A DNA stretch of 64,000 bases from Salvelinus alpinus (Eukaryota; Chordata; Actinopteri; Salmoniformes; Salmonidae): assembly GCF_045679555.1 (NCBI RefSeq), contig NC_092091.1, forward strand, positions 11,557,918 through 11,621,917, read 5' to 3'. Shown here piece by piece: positions 13,589-25,700 of the stretch (the first letter of the stretch is position 1; every line of letters begins with the position of its first letter). A program made the position numbers and the translations under genes. The notes under the pieces were generated by a model that saw only the letters and a list, made by a program, of their open reading frames with translations, did no database searches and had not been told where the DNA came from.

Positions 13589-14973
13589 TACCTGTCCTCA
13601 ATCTGGGTTGACATACCTGTCCTCAATCTGTGTTGACATACCTGTCCTCAATCTGGGTTGACATACCTGTTCTCAATCTGTGTTGACATACCTGTCCTCA
13701 ATCTGGGTTGACATACCTGTCCTCAATCTGTGTTTATATACCTGTCCTCAATCTGGGTTGATTTACCTGTCCTCAATCTGGGTTGATTTACCTGTCCTCA
13801 ATCTGGGTTGACATACCTGTCCTCAATCTGGGTTGACATACCTGTCCTCAATCTGGGTTGATTTACCTGTCCTCAATCTAGGTTGACATACCTGTCCTCA
13901 ATCTGTGTTGACATACCTGTCCTCAATCTAGGTTGACATACCTGTCCTCAATCTGTGTTGACATACCTGTCCTCAATCTGGGTTGATTTACCTGTCCTCA
14001 ATCTGGGTTGATTTACCTGGCCAATATAGAATGTCTTTTGCTCTTTCTTTGCACTTGCCTATTCTCAGGTGTGATTCGGGAACTCTATTCAGCATTTTCT
14101 TGTTTCAGTTGATTTGGTACAATGAGTTTTGCGGCTTTGAACAGCAGTCCTGATGTATAGCTGATTTCCTCCTTGAAAATGTCCAGCATGGATGGATTTC
14201 TTTGGGAACCACACTCTTTTCACTGGGCCATCCACTCATCGTTGTTACTCTCAACAGTTGCATTGTGGGATCTTCTACTGTTGCTTTCCTGAACGCTTGT
14301 AGCTTCTCCTCTGAGATTGGCAGCGGAGGCGTTATCCAGTTTACCTCCAACTCCTCTCCCAGCAGATCTTCGTGTTCGTTGAAGTAGGCTCTACTCAAAG
14401 CATCTGCTATGTGCATTTCTTTGCCTGGCTTGTAGGTGACAGTGAGACTGTATCTTTGAAGTCGGAGCAACATCCTCTGCAGCCTTGAAGGAGTGTGATG
14501 CAGCGGCTTCTTGAATATGCTCTTGAGAGGCTAGTGATCACTTTCAACTTGTACCTCTCTGCCATACACGTACTGATGGACATCTCCTCACATCCGTAGA
14601 CTATGGAAAGTAGTTCCTTCTGGATCTGTGCATATCAACATTGACAGTCTGAGTGATCGAGAGCCATATACAACAGCTCTACCCTCTTGGAGTATAACTG
14701 CTCCCATACCTCCTGAACTGGCATCTAGTGACAGTAATAGGGGTTTATTCATGTCATAGAACTTCAGTGTTGGCGCGTTTGTTGCCAATCTTTTGATAAA
14801 AAAAACAAAAACAACAGTTCTTATGTTTTTGTTCCCAATGCCATTCAGTGTCACTCTCAAGTAGCTTTCTGAGCAGAGCGTTCACCTCAGATAGGTTGGG
14901 AATGAATTTGCCACGATTAGTGTAGAATGCACATGAATCTCTGCAGTGTTTGTTTGTCTTCGGCTAGAGGAAT

Positions 14974-15429
14974 CTGCACCACTGCCCTCACCTTCTCATC
15001 ATCTGGTTTCAGACCACTGGCCATTAGCATCTGCACCACCGCCCTCACCTTCTCATCATCTGGTTTCAGACCACTGGCCATTAGCATCTGCACCACGGCC
15101 CTCACCTTCTCATCATCTGGTTTCAGACCACTGGCCATTAGCATCTGCACCACGGCCCTCACCTTCTCATCATCTGGTTTCAGACCACTGGCCATTAGCA
15201 TCTGCACCACGGCCCTCACCTTCTCATCATCTGGTTTCAGACCACTGGCCATTAGCATCTGCACCACGGCCCTCACCTTCTCATCATCTGGTTTCAGACC
15301 ACTGGCCATTAGCATCTGCACCACGGCCCTCACCTTCTCATCATCTGGTTTCAGACCACTGGCCATTAGCATCTGCACCACCGCCCTCACCTTCTCATCA
15401 TCTGGTTTCAGACCACTGGCCATTAGCAT
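14974..15429 (-). repeat. 57-bp in-frame tandem repeat inside Gypsy pol, eight units
   Basis: Eight copies of a 19-residue unit (MLMASGLKPDDEKVRAVVQ) follow the reverse transcriptase. In Gypsy pol this segment normally occurs once, just after the RT domain. Units are nearly identical at DNA level (C/G variants), so the expansion is recent relative to the decay of the element. Confidence 0.95.
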
Positions 15430-15659
15430 GTGACCAATGTACTTTACCTGTCGTTACCATTTTACATTTCTTCCTGTTTAGTTTTAGATTGTACCTGCTC
15501 GCTCTCTGTAGCAGCTTGACCAGTCTGCGGTCATGTTCATCCTTAGTTTCACCCCAGACCAACAAATCATCGATGACGTCGACTACTCCATCCAGGGCCT
15601 TCAATTATCTGTGCCACGGATCTCTGAACACCTCAGACGCAGATGAGACACCAAAGGGT

Positions 15660-16150
15660 AAACGCAACAATCAGATTGAGATTGTTTAATAGTCACATGT
15701 ACAGGGTTGCAGGTGTGATTGCAGGGTACAGTGAACATCTTCAGCTTGGAGCTCCAACATGCAGGACTAAAGTGAAATAGAATAATGACAATGGTCCTAA
15801 ATAGAACTGAACTAGAACTATTGGGCATGTTGAAGTTACAGATCTCGGAACTTCTCGAAGTAAAGTTTAATCTGTCAGAACTCTTGGTTCGCGGCCAATA
15901 CAGAGAATATCTTTGCGTTTGGCATGTTGGATACAACTTCCTCAAGAGTGAGCAGTGGGTAGTGTTCCTGTTTGATCGCTTTGTTTATATTAAAAAAATG
16001 TATTTAACTTGTAGTCTTCCGTCTAATGTATTTTGCGTTATATGTCGGACCACAGTAAGACTAGCGGTCGACATTGGCTAATGAGGATCCTAATAAATCA
16101 CATCAAATCTATACATATCCGGATCGTGTTAGGTTTGTCCACAGTGACCA
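15660..16150. other. Insertion inside the Gypsy pol region
   Basis: 15670-15780 (GATTGTTTAATAGTCACATG, GCAGGGTACAGTGAA) resembles the 3' end of L2-like salmonid LINEs in reverse. The remainder to 16150 has no recognisable motif. It separates RT motifs that should be adjacent. Confidence 0.45.
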
Positions 16151-16667
16151 TACTACTAACCCACCATACTACTATCCCAGTCTGTCAGTTTTGTCTGCTT
16201 AGTGATTCCCTTCCATGTGTCCGTTCTGTTTAGTTCCTCAGCGATCTTGTCTTTGAGAGGAACTGGAACCTTTCTCGGGGTGTGTTCGACTGGTGGGTCT
16301 AACTGTATATGACGTGGTCCTGGCATGCACCCTAGACCAGAAAACAGATCCTCAAAGTCTTTCAGTATGTCAATGTCTTTGACATCATGTGTTCTCTTCA
16401 CCATGCTTAGTTTTTGACATTGCTGGAGCATCTCTTTCAATAATCTGTAACTCAACTTTGTGTGTCTGTACACACCGATTCCTGACCCAACAGCGACATC
16501 TGCTGGCCAGAATAGGTAAGCAGTTTTCAGTTGGACCGCTTCAACTTTTCTCTGTCCAAGCGAGTTGAAGATATTACTTTGCACACAGCACCAGTGTCAA
16601 GCTTGTATGTTACATCTTAGTTGTTTATTCTCAGTCCATTTATTTTTGTCACTGTCCATATCTACTG

Positions 16668-16825
16668 ACAACCTGGTTCGAATCTTGGCTGTATCACAAC
16701 CGGACGTAATTGGGAGTCCCAGGTTGGCGCACAATTGGCCCAGCGCCGTCCGGGTTTGGCCGATGTAGGCCATCATTGCAAAAAATAATTAGTTATTAAC
16801 TGTCTTGCCTAGTTAAAAAAAAAGG
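16668..16825 (+). mobile_element. SmaI-type SINE, 5'-truncated, inside the Gypsy element
   Basis: It retains CCTGGTTCGAATCTTGGCTG (tRNA B-box), GGCGCACAATTGGCCCAGCG and the tail CTTGCCTAGTTAAAAAAAAA. It lies between the gag zinc knuckle and the protease of the Gypsy remnant, so it is younger than that element. Confidence 0.85.
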
Positions 16826-17388
16826 TTAAATTTAAACAAAAAAAATAAAAAAATATATCTGCAGCGACAGCTTCAATGTGTTTTAATTTTCCAGTCAACT
16901 CAACTTCAACTGTGCCTAGGAACATACTGTTATTCTCCTCACTCTGCTCAACTGTGTGCATTATCCTCGGTTGGCTCTGTGATTCTTCTTTTGGCAGGAT
17001 TTACATACTTGACCATAGGCTGGGCATTTTCTGTGCTCATGCTTGTGTAGCGTGGTTTGTTCTGCGTTGTGTACTTTTAATTAGGACGCTGCCACAACTG
17101 AAGGTCTGCTAGTTGAATTATTTTTATTTGCCCTGCACACGAAGAGACAACACACATTATGTTAGCCCTTGGCGCAGTCATAGCTCTCAGGCACCTGACA
17201 TGGACACTCACTCAAACACTGTCCCAAGTACTCACAAGTTACAATAGATACCCTAGTTAGCGAGCTTTATGAAACTTGTTAACATAAATCTTTATATTAT
17301 CCACATTGTAACAAACTTATAGTAGCATAACAGTACATTGTGTAACATTATGACGGTTTTATATTAAACAATTTCAGCGCCAAGTGTA

Positions 17389-17621
17389 ACGGATGTGAAA
17401 TGGCTAGCTAGTTAGCGGGTACGCGCTAGTAGCGTTTCAATCAGTTACGTCACTTGCTCTGAAACGTATTAGTAGTGTTACCCCTTGCTCTGCAAGGGCC
17501 GCGGCTTTTGTGGAGCGATGGGTAACGACGCTTCGTGGGTGACTGTTGTTGATGTGTGCAGAGGGTCCCTGGTTCGCGCCCGTGTCGGGGCGAGGGGACG
17601 TACTAAAGTTATACTGTTACA
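17389..17621 (-). repeat. Candidate LTR (5' LTR of the Gypsy element), copy A
   Basis: It starts TGTAACGGATGTGAAATGGC and ends AAAGTTATACTGTTACA, with TG...CA ends on either strand. Read in the orientation of the Gypsy body, the base sequence just inside is CTTGGCGCTGAAATTG, which contains a TGG-initiated primer-binding-site-like string. The segment ...GGTCCCTGGTTCGCGCCCGT has a B-box look, so a tRNA-derived repeat is the alternative. Confidence 0.5.
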
Positions 17622-17685
17622 TTGATGCTGTTGACCCGGATCACTGGTTGCTGCGGAAAAGGAGGAGGTCGAAAGGGGGGTGAGT

Positions 17686-18030
17686 GTAACGGATGTGAAA
17701 TGGCTAGCTAGTTAGCCATGCCACTCGCGGTCAGAAACAATTAAAACTTTTGTATCCAAATCTTCCAGTCTTCAGACAAAAATGTCCTTGTAGATGTAAC
17801 GGATGTGAAATGGCTAGCTAGTTAGCGGGTACGCGCTACTAGCATTTCAATCAGTTACGTCATTTGCTCTGAGACTTAAGTAGGGTTGCCCCTTGCACTG
17901 CAAGGGCCGCGGCCTTTGTGGAGCGATGGGTAACGATGCTTCGTGGGCGACCGTTGTTGATGTGTGCAGAAGGTCCCTGGTTCGCGCCCGTGTCGGTGCG
18001 AGGGGACGGTTTAAAGTTATACTGTTACAT
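17686..18030. repeat. Further copies of the LTR-like unit (partial and full)
   Basis: A partial copy (17687-17716, first about 30 bases only) is preceded by a purine-rich string GAGGTCGAAAGGGGGGTGAG. A full copy runs from 17795 to about 18030 with the same start and end as copy A. The tandem arrangement with only 65-170 bases between units suggests unequal recombination. Confidence 0.6.
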
Positions 18031-19369
18031 AGACACAAGCTAGATGTTGGTTGTAACAGAGCCATCTTCTATTTTTCGCGGTTTATTCTGACACCATGTT
18101 ATTACAATATTAATGAGCTGGACAACAAAGATCTGTCTAGAACTCTCCAGTTTACTGAAGTACAGTCTGCATACACATTAGTCATGTCACTCATTTTCAG
18201 CTACATGTATAGTACATCACAGGCACAAAGGTCTCTGAGCGTTTGCTGGTGAACAGTAGCTGACAGTGTCGGGTAGAAAAGTACTGTATCTCCAAAGTTA
18301 TAAAAAATCTTTAGTATTTCTGCCCCTGGCTGCTTACCACAGGGTCATTGCTATCCTGGTTCCTTTGGACGTCACTACCCCGCATTGAATATGAAATGTA
18401 AAGTGGTTATGGTAGGGACAAACATATTTATAGCCCCTTCTGTTTGTGTTAGGGACGTCCCAATGAATCCGGATAACACTGACACTTGCCACAGAGGCTT
18501 GTAGCCAAAGAAAACAACCTCGGGAATTTAAATGTCCGTTGAGCAAACCAACGCTAAAATGGGGGAGAGAGGCTTGGAAAATGTGTAAATTATGCAAAAA
18601 AATGTTTTTGCAGTTTATATGATATTACCATACATTCCTGATATCAATACAACATTTGATATACACTAAACCTTTACTATGCATTTCAGGAGAAGAACGT
18701 TTAACTTAACCCCCCCCACCATTATCATGTTGGTATCTTCCCATGTCAAAGTTGACGTGCTTTACTGTCATGTCTTTGTTGCTTCAATGCTAGCAAGTCC
18801 AGCGCCAAAGTGATTGAGCACAATCGTTTTTAAGAAAGAAAAAACAAATTCAACCATTTCTGTAATAGGTATGTATGCATTTGATTAATTACATATAATT
18901 TGTATTCATTTGACAACGAACCAGCTCATTGCTAGCTAGCAAAGTTAGCAAGTCATTCATCCATGCTAATTAGCGAAATAGCTAGCTTGCTTACACAGTT
19001 AGCTAACGTTAACCAGCGAATAGCTATGCTATCTTGACTAACCATAATGATTTAATACGCCAAATCCAGTGGGTTAGCCAACATTGATGTTGATTTAAAG
19101 TATACTATAGACGAAGTCGGAGTTAGAATGTGTGTAGACTGTTTACTTTGTTGACAAAGCAGCGCTGGTTGTCTGCTAACGTAAGCTAGCTAGCTGCCAA
19201 AGCGCCTCTACTTGTCTAGGACAAATATCCTTTTTGAGTTCTCTCCCCGATACACTGTTGCTAATTCTACAAAGCCAGGCAGTTTACAAGAATGATATGC
19301 TATATCCAAATCAGAATATTAATGTCTCATCAACATGAATATTGATCTATCTAACAAAGTAAATCCAAG
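18031..19369. other. Upstream flank of TDG copy 2
   Basis: No coding exon was recognised. The sequence from 18930 to 19200 is rich in GCTAGC and GTTAGC strings, common in salmonid intergenic DNA. A 5' untranslated exon or promoter of TDG copy 2 should lie close to 19369, but no TATA box or CpG island is obvious. Confidence 0.4.
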
Positions 19370-19749
19370 ATGGAAGAAAAGCTGTATGGATCAGTGCCTG
19401 TCCCCTCGGAATATCTTCAACAGTGGTGAGTTCTTACCCCGTCAAAAAAAGAAGCCCAGGACATTTTGAACGAACACCCTCCCCCTGAATGGCAAATTGT
19501 TATGAATCTGAAATAACAGCATGTTTTTGTTTTGTTTGCATCTGATGGATTGTGCTATCTGAATCACCTAAATGCTTTGAATTGAGTTTACCACAGAACG
19601 ACCTGTCTTTACTTGTAAGCCTAGATAATTGTGAGAATGAATTATGAGAACGAATTGTGCAATTGATACTATCAAGACAGTTATGATAAAAGTGTGTGTG
19701 TGTGTGTGTGTGTGTACACACCAGACGATGCTGGGCCAATTTTGCGCCA

Positions 19750-19799
<50 letters not shown>

Positions 19800-22700
19800 C
19801 ACACACACCACATCACATATAGACTGACTTTCCAGTCCAGTTCAGCCTCATCTAGGAAACTTTCAACATGCAGGTGGTATAGGCAATAACAGGTTGCTTC
19901 TATGCTGTAGAAGCTGTGTCTAATGTAAGCTACCTCGTGAATATGGTGGAGGTAGGCCTACCTTTTACCTTGTCTGGACCTTCTGGTACTTTTGAGGAGT
20001 CTGGGATTCTGAATGTCCTCGAGGGCATGGTGTATTTGTTTTACAGGACTCACAAATATATTTACAATATTAATACTGGGGCTCTCACTGCAATATATTT
20101 TGCCTGTAGAATTAATACTGGGGGTCCTTTTCTTTTGTCTTCCTTGTACAGGATTCAGTCAGCTCAACAGCTTCAGGCTCTGCAGGGCCAGTATCCGGGC
20201 ATCAACCATCACCACAGTCCTCACCCTCACTACACAGAGGAACCAAGAGAGGAGAGAGTCATGGCACATGCACATATGGCTGTCAATGATGAGCTCATGG
20301 CTCAGCAAGAACCTGCCAACTTAGCGAAAGGTACCCTGCTTCTTCATTCCCACAGAGCTGTATTCAATAACAATAAGGACATGATCCTCAATGTATTGCT
20401 GGCCCAATGGATTTGAAGTTGATTAATTTGTGGGAGAAGTGTTCTTTTTGATGCATTTCCCCACAGATTAAAAACAAATGTAAAACAAGTGTAACTCTGT
20501 TGTTGTTTGTGTGGAACTGCTGTATGTTTGTTTGTGTAACTCTGTGTTGTTTTTTTGTCGCACTGCTTTGCTTTATCTTGGCCAGGTCGCAGTTGTAAAT
20601 GAGAACTTGTTCTCAACTGGCCTACCAGGTTAAATAAAGGTGAAGGGGAAAAAAAATGCCTCATCAACAAATTGTTGGGAAGGTTAACAGCAAGGTGATT
20701 GGGAGTTCTCTCTACCTCTTGCAGCTCCAGCGAAAAAGCGAGGGAGAACGGCACAACCAAAGGAACCCAATCCACCCAAAATGCCCAAGCCACCCAAGGA
20801 GCCCAAGGCCAAACCGGGCCCCAAGCCACCCAAGGAGCCCAAGGCCAAACCGGGCCCCAAGCCCAAGAAAGGCAAGGAGGGTCAAGAGGCTGACGGCACG
20901 CAGGAGAAGATGGACGAGACCGTCCAGAAGGTCAGGAAGAAACGAGACCGATTCAAGGGCATGACGGAGGATGAGGTCATGAGCAGAACTCTGACTGACA
21001 TCCTTGACTACAACTTGGACTATGTCATTGTGAGTTCTACCTTTTTGTCACTTTATGCCAGACATTATTATTAATGATATGAGACTGAAAATTGAGCTAC
21101 CTTGATTTGTCCAATAAGAAATACTAATTTGTTTCCAGCTGCAAAAGGTTTTCTGTTGCGAGCCCTAACGCAGTGTTTCCCAAGACTGGTCCTCCAGTAC
21201 CCCCAACAGTACACAGTTTTATTGTAACCCTGGACAAGCACACCTGATTCAACTTGTCAACTAATCATCAAGCCCTCAACGAGTTGAATGAGGTGTGTTT
21301 GTCAAGGGCTACAATTAAACTGTGCACTGTTGTGGGTACTGTAGAACCAGTGTTGGGAAACACTGCCCTAATGAACACAACCCAGTAGCATGATGTGAAT
21401 CTCTCTCTCTGTTCTAGATTGGAATCAACCCAGGTCTGGTGGCAGCCTATGTTGGACGATGGTTCCCTGGCCCTGGAAACCATTTCTGTAAGTTGCTTTA
21501 GTAGATATTTAGTCTTGATTTGGTGTGAACAGCTGTCAGGAACTCTTATTTTGAAAATATCTTCCTTCTATTTTTAGTCTGCGCTTTCATTACCTCGACA
21601 CCGTTTATGAATCAACCGAAATTGCAAAACTTTAAATTCAAGGCATCTTAACTGCACTGTTTTCCTATGCTTAGGGAGCAGAGCATTACACAGTTGACCT
21701 CAATTTCAGAATAATAATGGTACGACAAATTTAATGAAAACTTGTCCTCATCAGGGAAGTGCCTGTTCTTGTCTGGATTCACTGATGAGCAGCTCAACCA
21801 CATGAGCGACACCAGCCTGCCAGCGAAATATAAGATCGGTTTCACCAACATGGTGGCAAGGACAACGCCCGGAAGCAAAGACCTTTCAACGTAAGCTTAG
21901 GAAGAAAATAATCAAATACCTAAAGTCAGTCAGCAATGTGCTGAGAAATGACGAGTGAGACAATACAGAGTAAATGTCAACCAGTGGCCACACAGCAAAC
22001 TGTATTCACATATAGATGGAATACAATGTTTGACTCGCATCTTATGTTAATTCACAGTAAAGAGCTACGTGAGGGTGCCTTAATTCTTGTCGAAAAGCTG
22101 AAGAAGTTCAAGCCTCTCATTGCTGTTTTCAATGGAAAATGTAAGTAGCCACAAAAACCCTGCTAGAGAGGAGAAAATGTCAGTTGCAAGACCTTTCCAT
22201 TGAAATTCCATATTAAGCGTTGAAATTGTTTATTTTCAGGTATCTATGAAATGTTCTGCAGAGAGATGTTTGGAAAAAAGCCCAAGAAACTTGACTTTGG
22301 TCTGCAGCCACACAAGATACCTGACTGTGAAGTGGTAAGGGCTCTACTTCCTGGTAGTCTGATGTGGTAAGGGCTCTACTTCCTGGTAGTCTGATGTGGT
22401 AAGGGCTCTGCTTCCTGGTAGTCTGATGTGGTGCTCGGTTACCAGGTAGTCTGATGTGGTGCTCTGTTACCTGGTAGTCTGATGTATAAGACTTCCTGTT
22501 CGTGGTTTATTGGGGGTGTGGCGTTCAGTTATTTTTGGCCACCCATCCCATGAAAGTGAATGTCATTCCAGTGCACTGCTTGCTTTGAATTCTATATGAT
22601 GGTGCATGTTTAGGTTAAAACACTGACAAGTAGAGAGTAATATCTTAATTTTTCTTTGGCGCAATCTGATTGGGTGGGCCTGACTCCCCAGTGGGTTGGC

Positions 22701-25700
22701 CCAGGCTTGTGCGGGTGATTATTAACCTCCAAGAGTTGATTGACGCACCGGTGCGTCATAGTAACATAAAACAATGGCCATCTAAATCAGTTAGTTTAAG
22801 GTAGAAATCTATTATTTGGATGCGTCTCAATCCACCACATCCGCCGATGTGGAACTTCTGCATCCGCGGTAAAAGGTGGCAGAGCTAGAGTGGTGTTTGT
22901 CAGACCATGAGACGTCCCGAAAATCACTTCTCACCAAAACGTATGTAGCATATTACTACCACTGTGTGTCAGGGGACTAGTCTGAAGTCGGTACAGTCGA
23001 TGTGCCAACTTTTTATTTGTAGCGTCCAAACCATTTGGGTTACTAATGTGACCCCACTGTGGAAAGGGGAGATTCTCACGAACACGTTGGTGTTCTCCGT
23101 TTTGCTCTATGACCCCCACAAGTGTCACGGGACTCGTCTGAAGGTAACCTGGTACCAGTTTTTTTATTTTTTTATTTTAAAAGAATGGAAGTATCAATCA
23201 AATCAATTACATTTATTTATAAAGCCCTTTTTACACCAGCAGATGTCAGTGCTTATAAAGAAACCCAGCCTAAAACCCCAAACAGCAAGCAATGCCGATG
23301 TAGAAGCACGGTGGCTAGGAAAAACTCCCTAGAAAGGCAGGAACCTAGGAAGAAACCTAGAGAGGAACCGGGCTCTGAGGGGTGGCCAGTCCTCTTCTGG
23401 CTGTACCGGGTGGAGATTGAAGGTACCCAAAAAAAAGGGGTTAAATATGTTTAACAACAAAAATATTTCCTGAGCTTATATCTCTTAGATATAGGACAAA
23501 CACTTCAAAACCTTATTCCTTATGATACATTTTTTGACTGTCTTTTTTTGCCGCTTTATGAATGTTATTCAATTAGTTTCTCTGGCATATAGTAGTTCAA
23601 GCCAAAATCTATAATTTATCATTTATTTTTTTAAACTAAAGTGGTCCTAAAATGTAAAATCAAATTGCTAAATGATCCATATTCCACATGTCGGCCTAGA
23701 CTTTTTAAAGAATGAGCTATGATCATTGGGCATACAGAGGAAGTACAGTACCATTCCCCTTTTTGAAATGACACCGTATAACCCTGCCCTCTCCCCTACA
23801 GGCGTTGTATCTGATGCCGTCGTCCAGTGCCCGCTGTGCCCAGTTCCCCCGTGCCCAGGACAAAGTACACTTCTACATCAAGCTGAGGGAATTAAGGGAC
23901 CAGCTCAAGGGCGTGGCCAGAACAGACGACATTCAGGAGTTGGAGTACACCTTTGACCTGGGATTGGCCAAGGGTAAGAGAACGTACTGCAGAGTGCTCC
24001 GAGTATTCAATTACATGAAAGTACATAGTTAACATCAAATGTAAATTATTATTAAAAAGGTACAATTTTGAAATGAAAAGCCATCACAGTTCTGCCCAGT
24101 CTTATGCCCTTGTTGTTCATCTGAATGAGCTGTATGAGAACAGTCTTGTTCACCAGATGCATGGTAACAGTTTGTTTGTTCCATAGAAATATCTTAAATT
24201 TAATTCTGTGTTTTCTACAGAGGACGCCAAGAGGATGGCGATTAAAGAGGAGGCGTACGACCCGGGCTACGAGGCGGCCTTCGGCGGCGCATATGGCGAG
24301 GGCGGGCCTGGGCCTGAGGAGGGCCAGAGCAACGGCAACGGTCACTGTAACTTCTCGTCGGCGGAAAACACAGGTCAGCACAGAGATGCCTGGATGGACC
24401 ATAGACTTAGGATTAGCAGTAACTAGTTCTATGGTATAGGCTCCCCACAGCAGGGTTCTCCCCAGGATTCTTGATACACCCCACTGCTGAGTACGGCGCC
24501 CCTCTTAACTCAATATCTTTTCATTTTTTAACACCTGTAACTGTCATTATCTGCAATCCTAGAGCAACAACAACAAAATGGCCTGAGATGATAACATAAA
24601 GTAATGATTCTGTTCCATTCTTTGGGGAGAACCCTGCCACAGGACACTCGTCTTTTAAAAATGGCAGTTAACACAAATTACAAAAGTATTTAAGCAACCT
24701 CACCTTGAAATGAGTAGATTCCAGGAGGTATTGTGATCCACACACTGGATGTGTATGTACCCTGAATTCCTCCTCCCTGGACACTGTTACCTGTCTGTGT
24801 TGGAGAGCTGTAAGTAAGATGGCTGATATTCTAGCCAGCCCTTCAGAAGGCAACGGTGAAGTGCCATATTGTGCATTCCTGTCCAAGCTGTTCAGATGTT
24901 TAGGAGTGTCTAGGGGTTGATGTGGAATGCAGGGATAGTATACTATACAACACAGTCACATTGCTGTTGGCCACAGTAAACAAGACTGAATGATGTTTCG
25001 AATCCAACTAGCCAGCCTATAGAATATTTTGAATCTCACTATGTCGAGCTAACTAACTGGGACATAACCTGATATTAATGAGTCATTCATATTAAAGACT
25101 AGGGTTTTTCCTACCATTATACACTTTCTGTACCATACCGGGATATACGGTATTATTTTAAGGGACACTATTTGTGATGATTTTTTGTTTTATTTTACGC
25201 ACAAAACAATTTAAGCATCATGGATCTTGATCCAGGAAGGGGTTGAATATCTCTGCTGTAACCAAGAAGCTTGATCTTACCAACTAGCCACTTAGCTAGC
25301 AAGTTAGCAAAACCAAATGCATAGCTGGAGCCCTGAGATGGAAATAATTAGTTTGACACATCTTAGATAGTTAACTTGTAGTTGCAAGCAGTGGCGTAGC
25401 ACGGGGGGGGGGGGTGAAAATCATACCTTCAGTAATACCTTGGTATACTGTATATCGTCCAAGTCTATTAAAGAGTACGAGGACTGCTGTGGTTTGTAAT
25501 GTACCTAGGAGACACATGCCAGAGACTACAGATGAAAAATGAGCTATCCAGCTAAATCTGGTGCAATGACATGTTGTACATGGTCCATGACAAATAAACA
25601 ATAAACACCAGGGTCCAGGGACAACCGTAGTCAGCCAGCCCAATAAACACTAGGGTCCAGGGACAACCGTAGTCAGCCAGGCCAATAAACACTAGGGTCC

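Larger units (their letters stand above)
14100..17388 (-). mobile_element. Gypsy-type LTR retrotransposon body, decayed
   Basis: Read right to left: a gag-like zinc-knuckle region CPAYGQVCKSCQKKNH (about 17035-16985), a protease motif KLDTGAVCKVIS (about 16610-16570), the pol N-terminus (DLFSGLGCMPG, 16390-16330), the reverse transcriptase LPFGVSSASEVF (15658-15620) and DDLLVWGE (15570-15545), RNase H LSLDASSGGMGAVILQ (about 14740-14690), and YKPGKEMHIADALSRA (14435-14388). The integrase is absent. A SmaI SINE (16668-16825) and an L2-like tail (about 15670-15780) interrupt it. Multiple frameshifts. The candidate 5' LTR begins at 17389. Confidence 0.85.

Noticed and set aside
14946-15689. 247-codon + strand frame across the 57-bp repeats
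   Set aside because: It is the antisense shadow of the Gypsy pol repeat; the - strand frame has the RT and RNase H context.
17535-17600. tRNA gene in the LTR-like unit (GGTTCGCGCCCGTG)
   Set aside because: It has a B-box-like string but no cloverleaf I could fold, and it recurs in each copy of the repeat.
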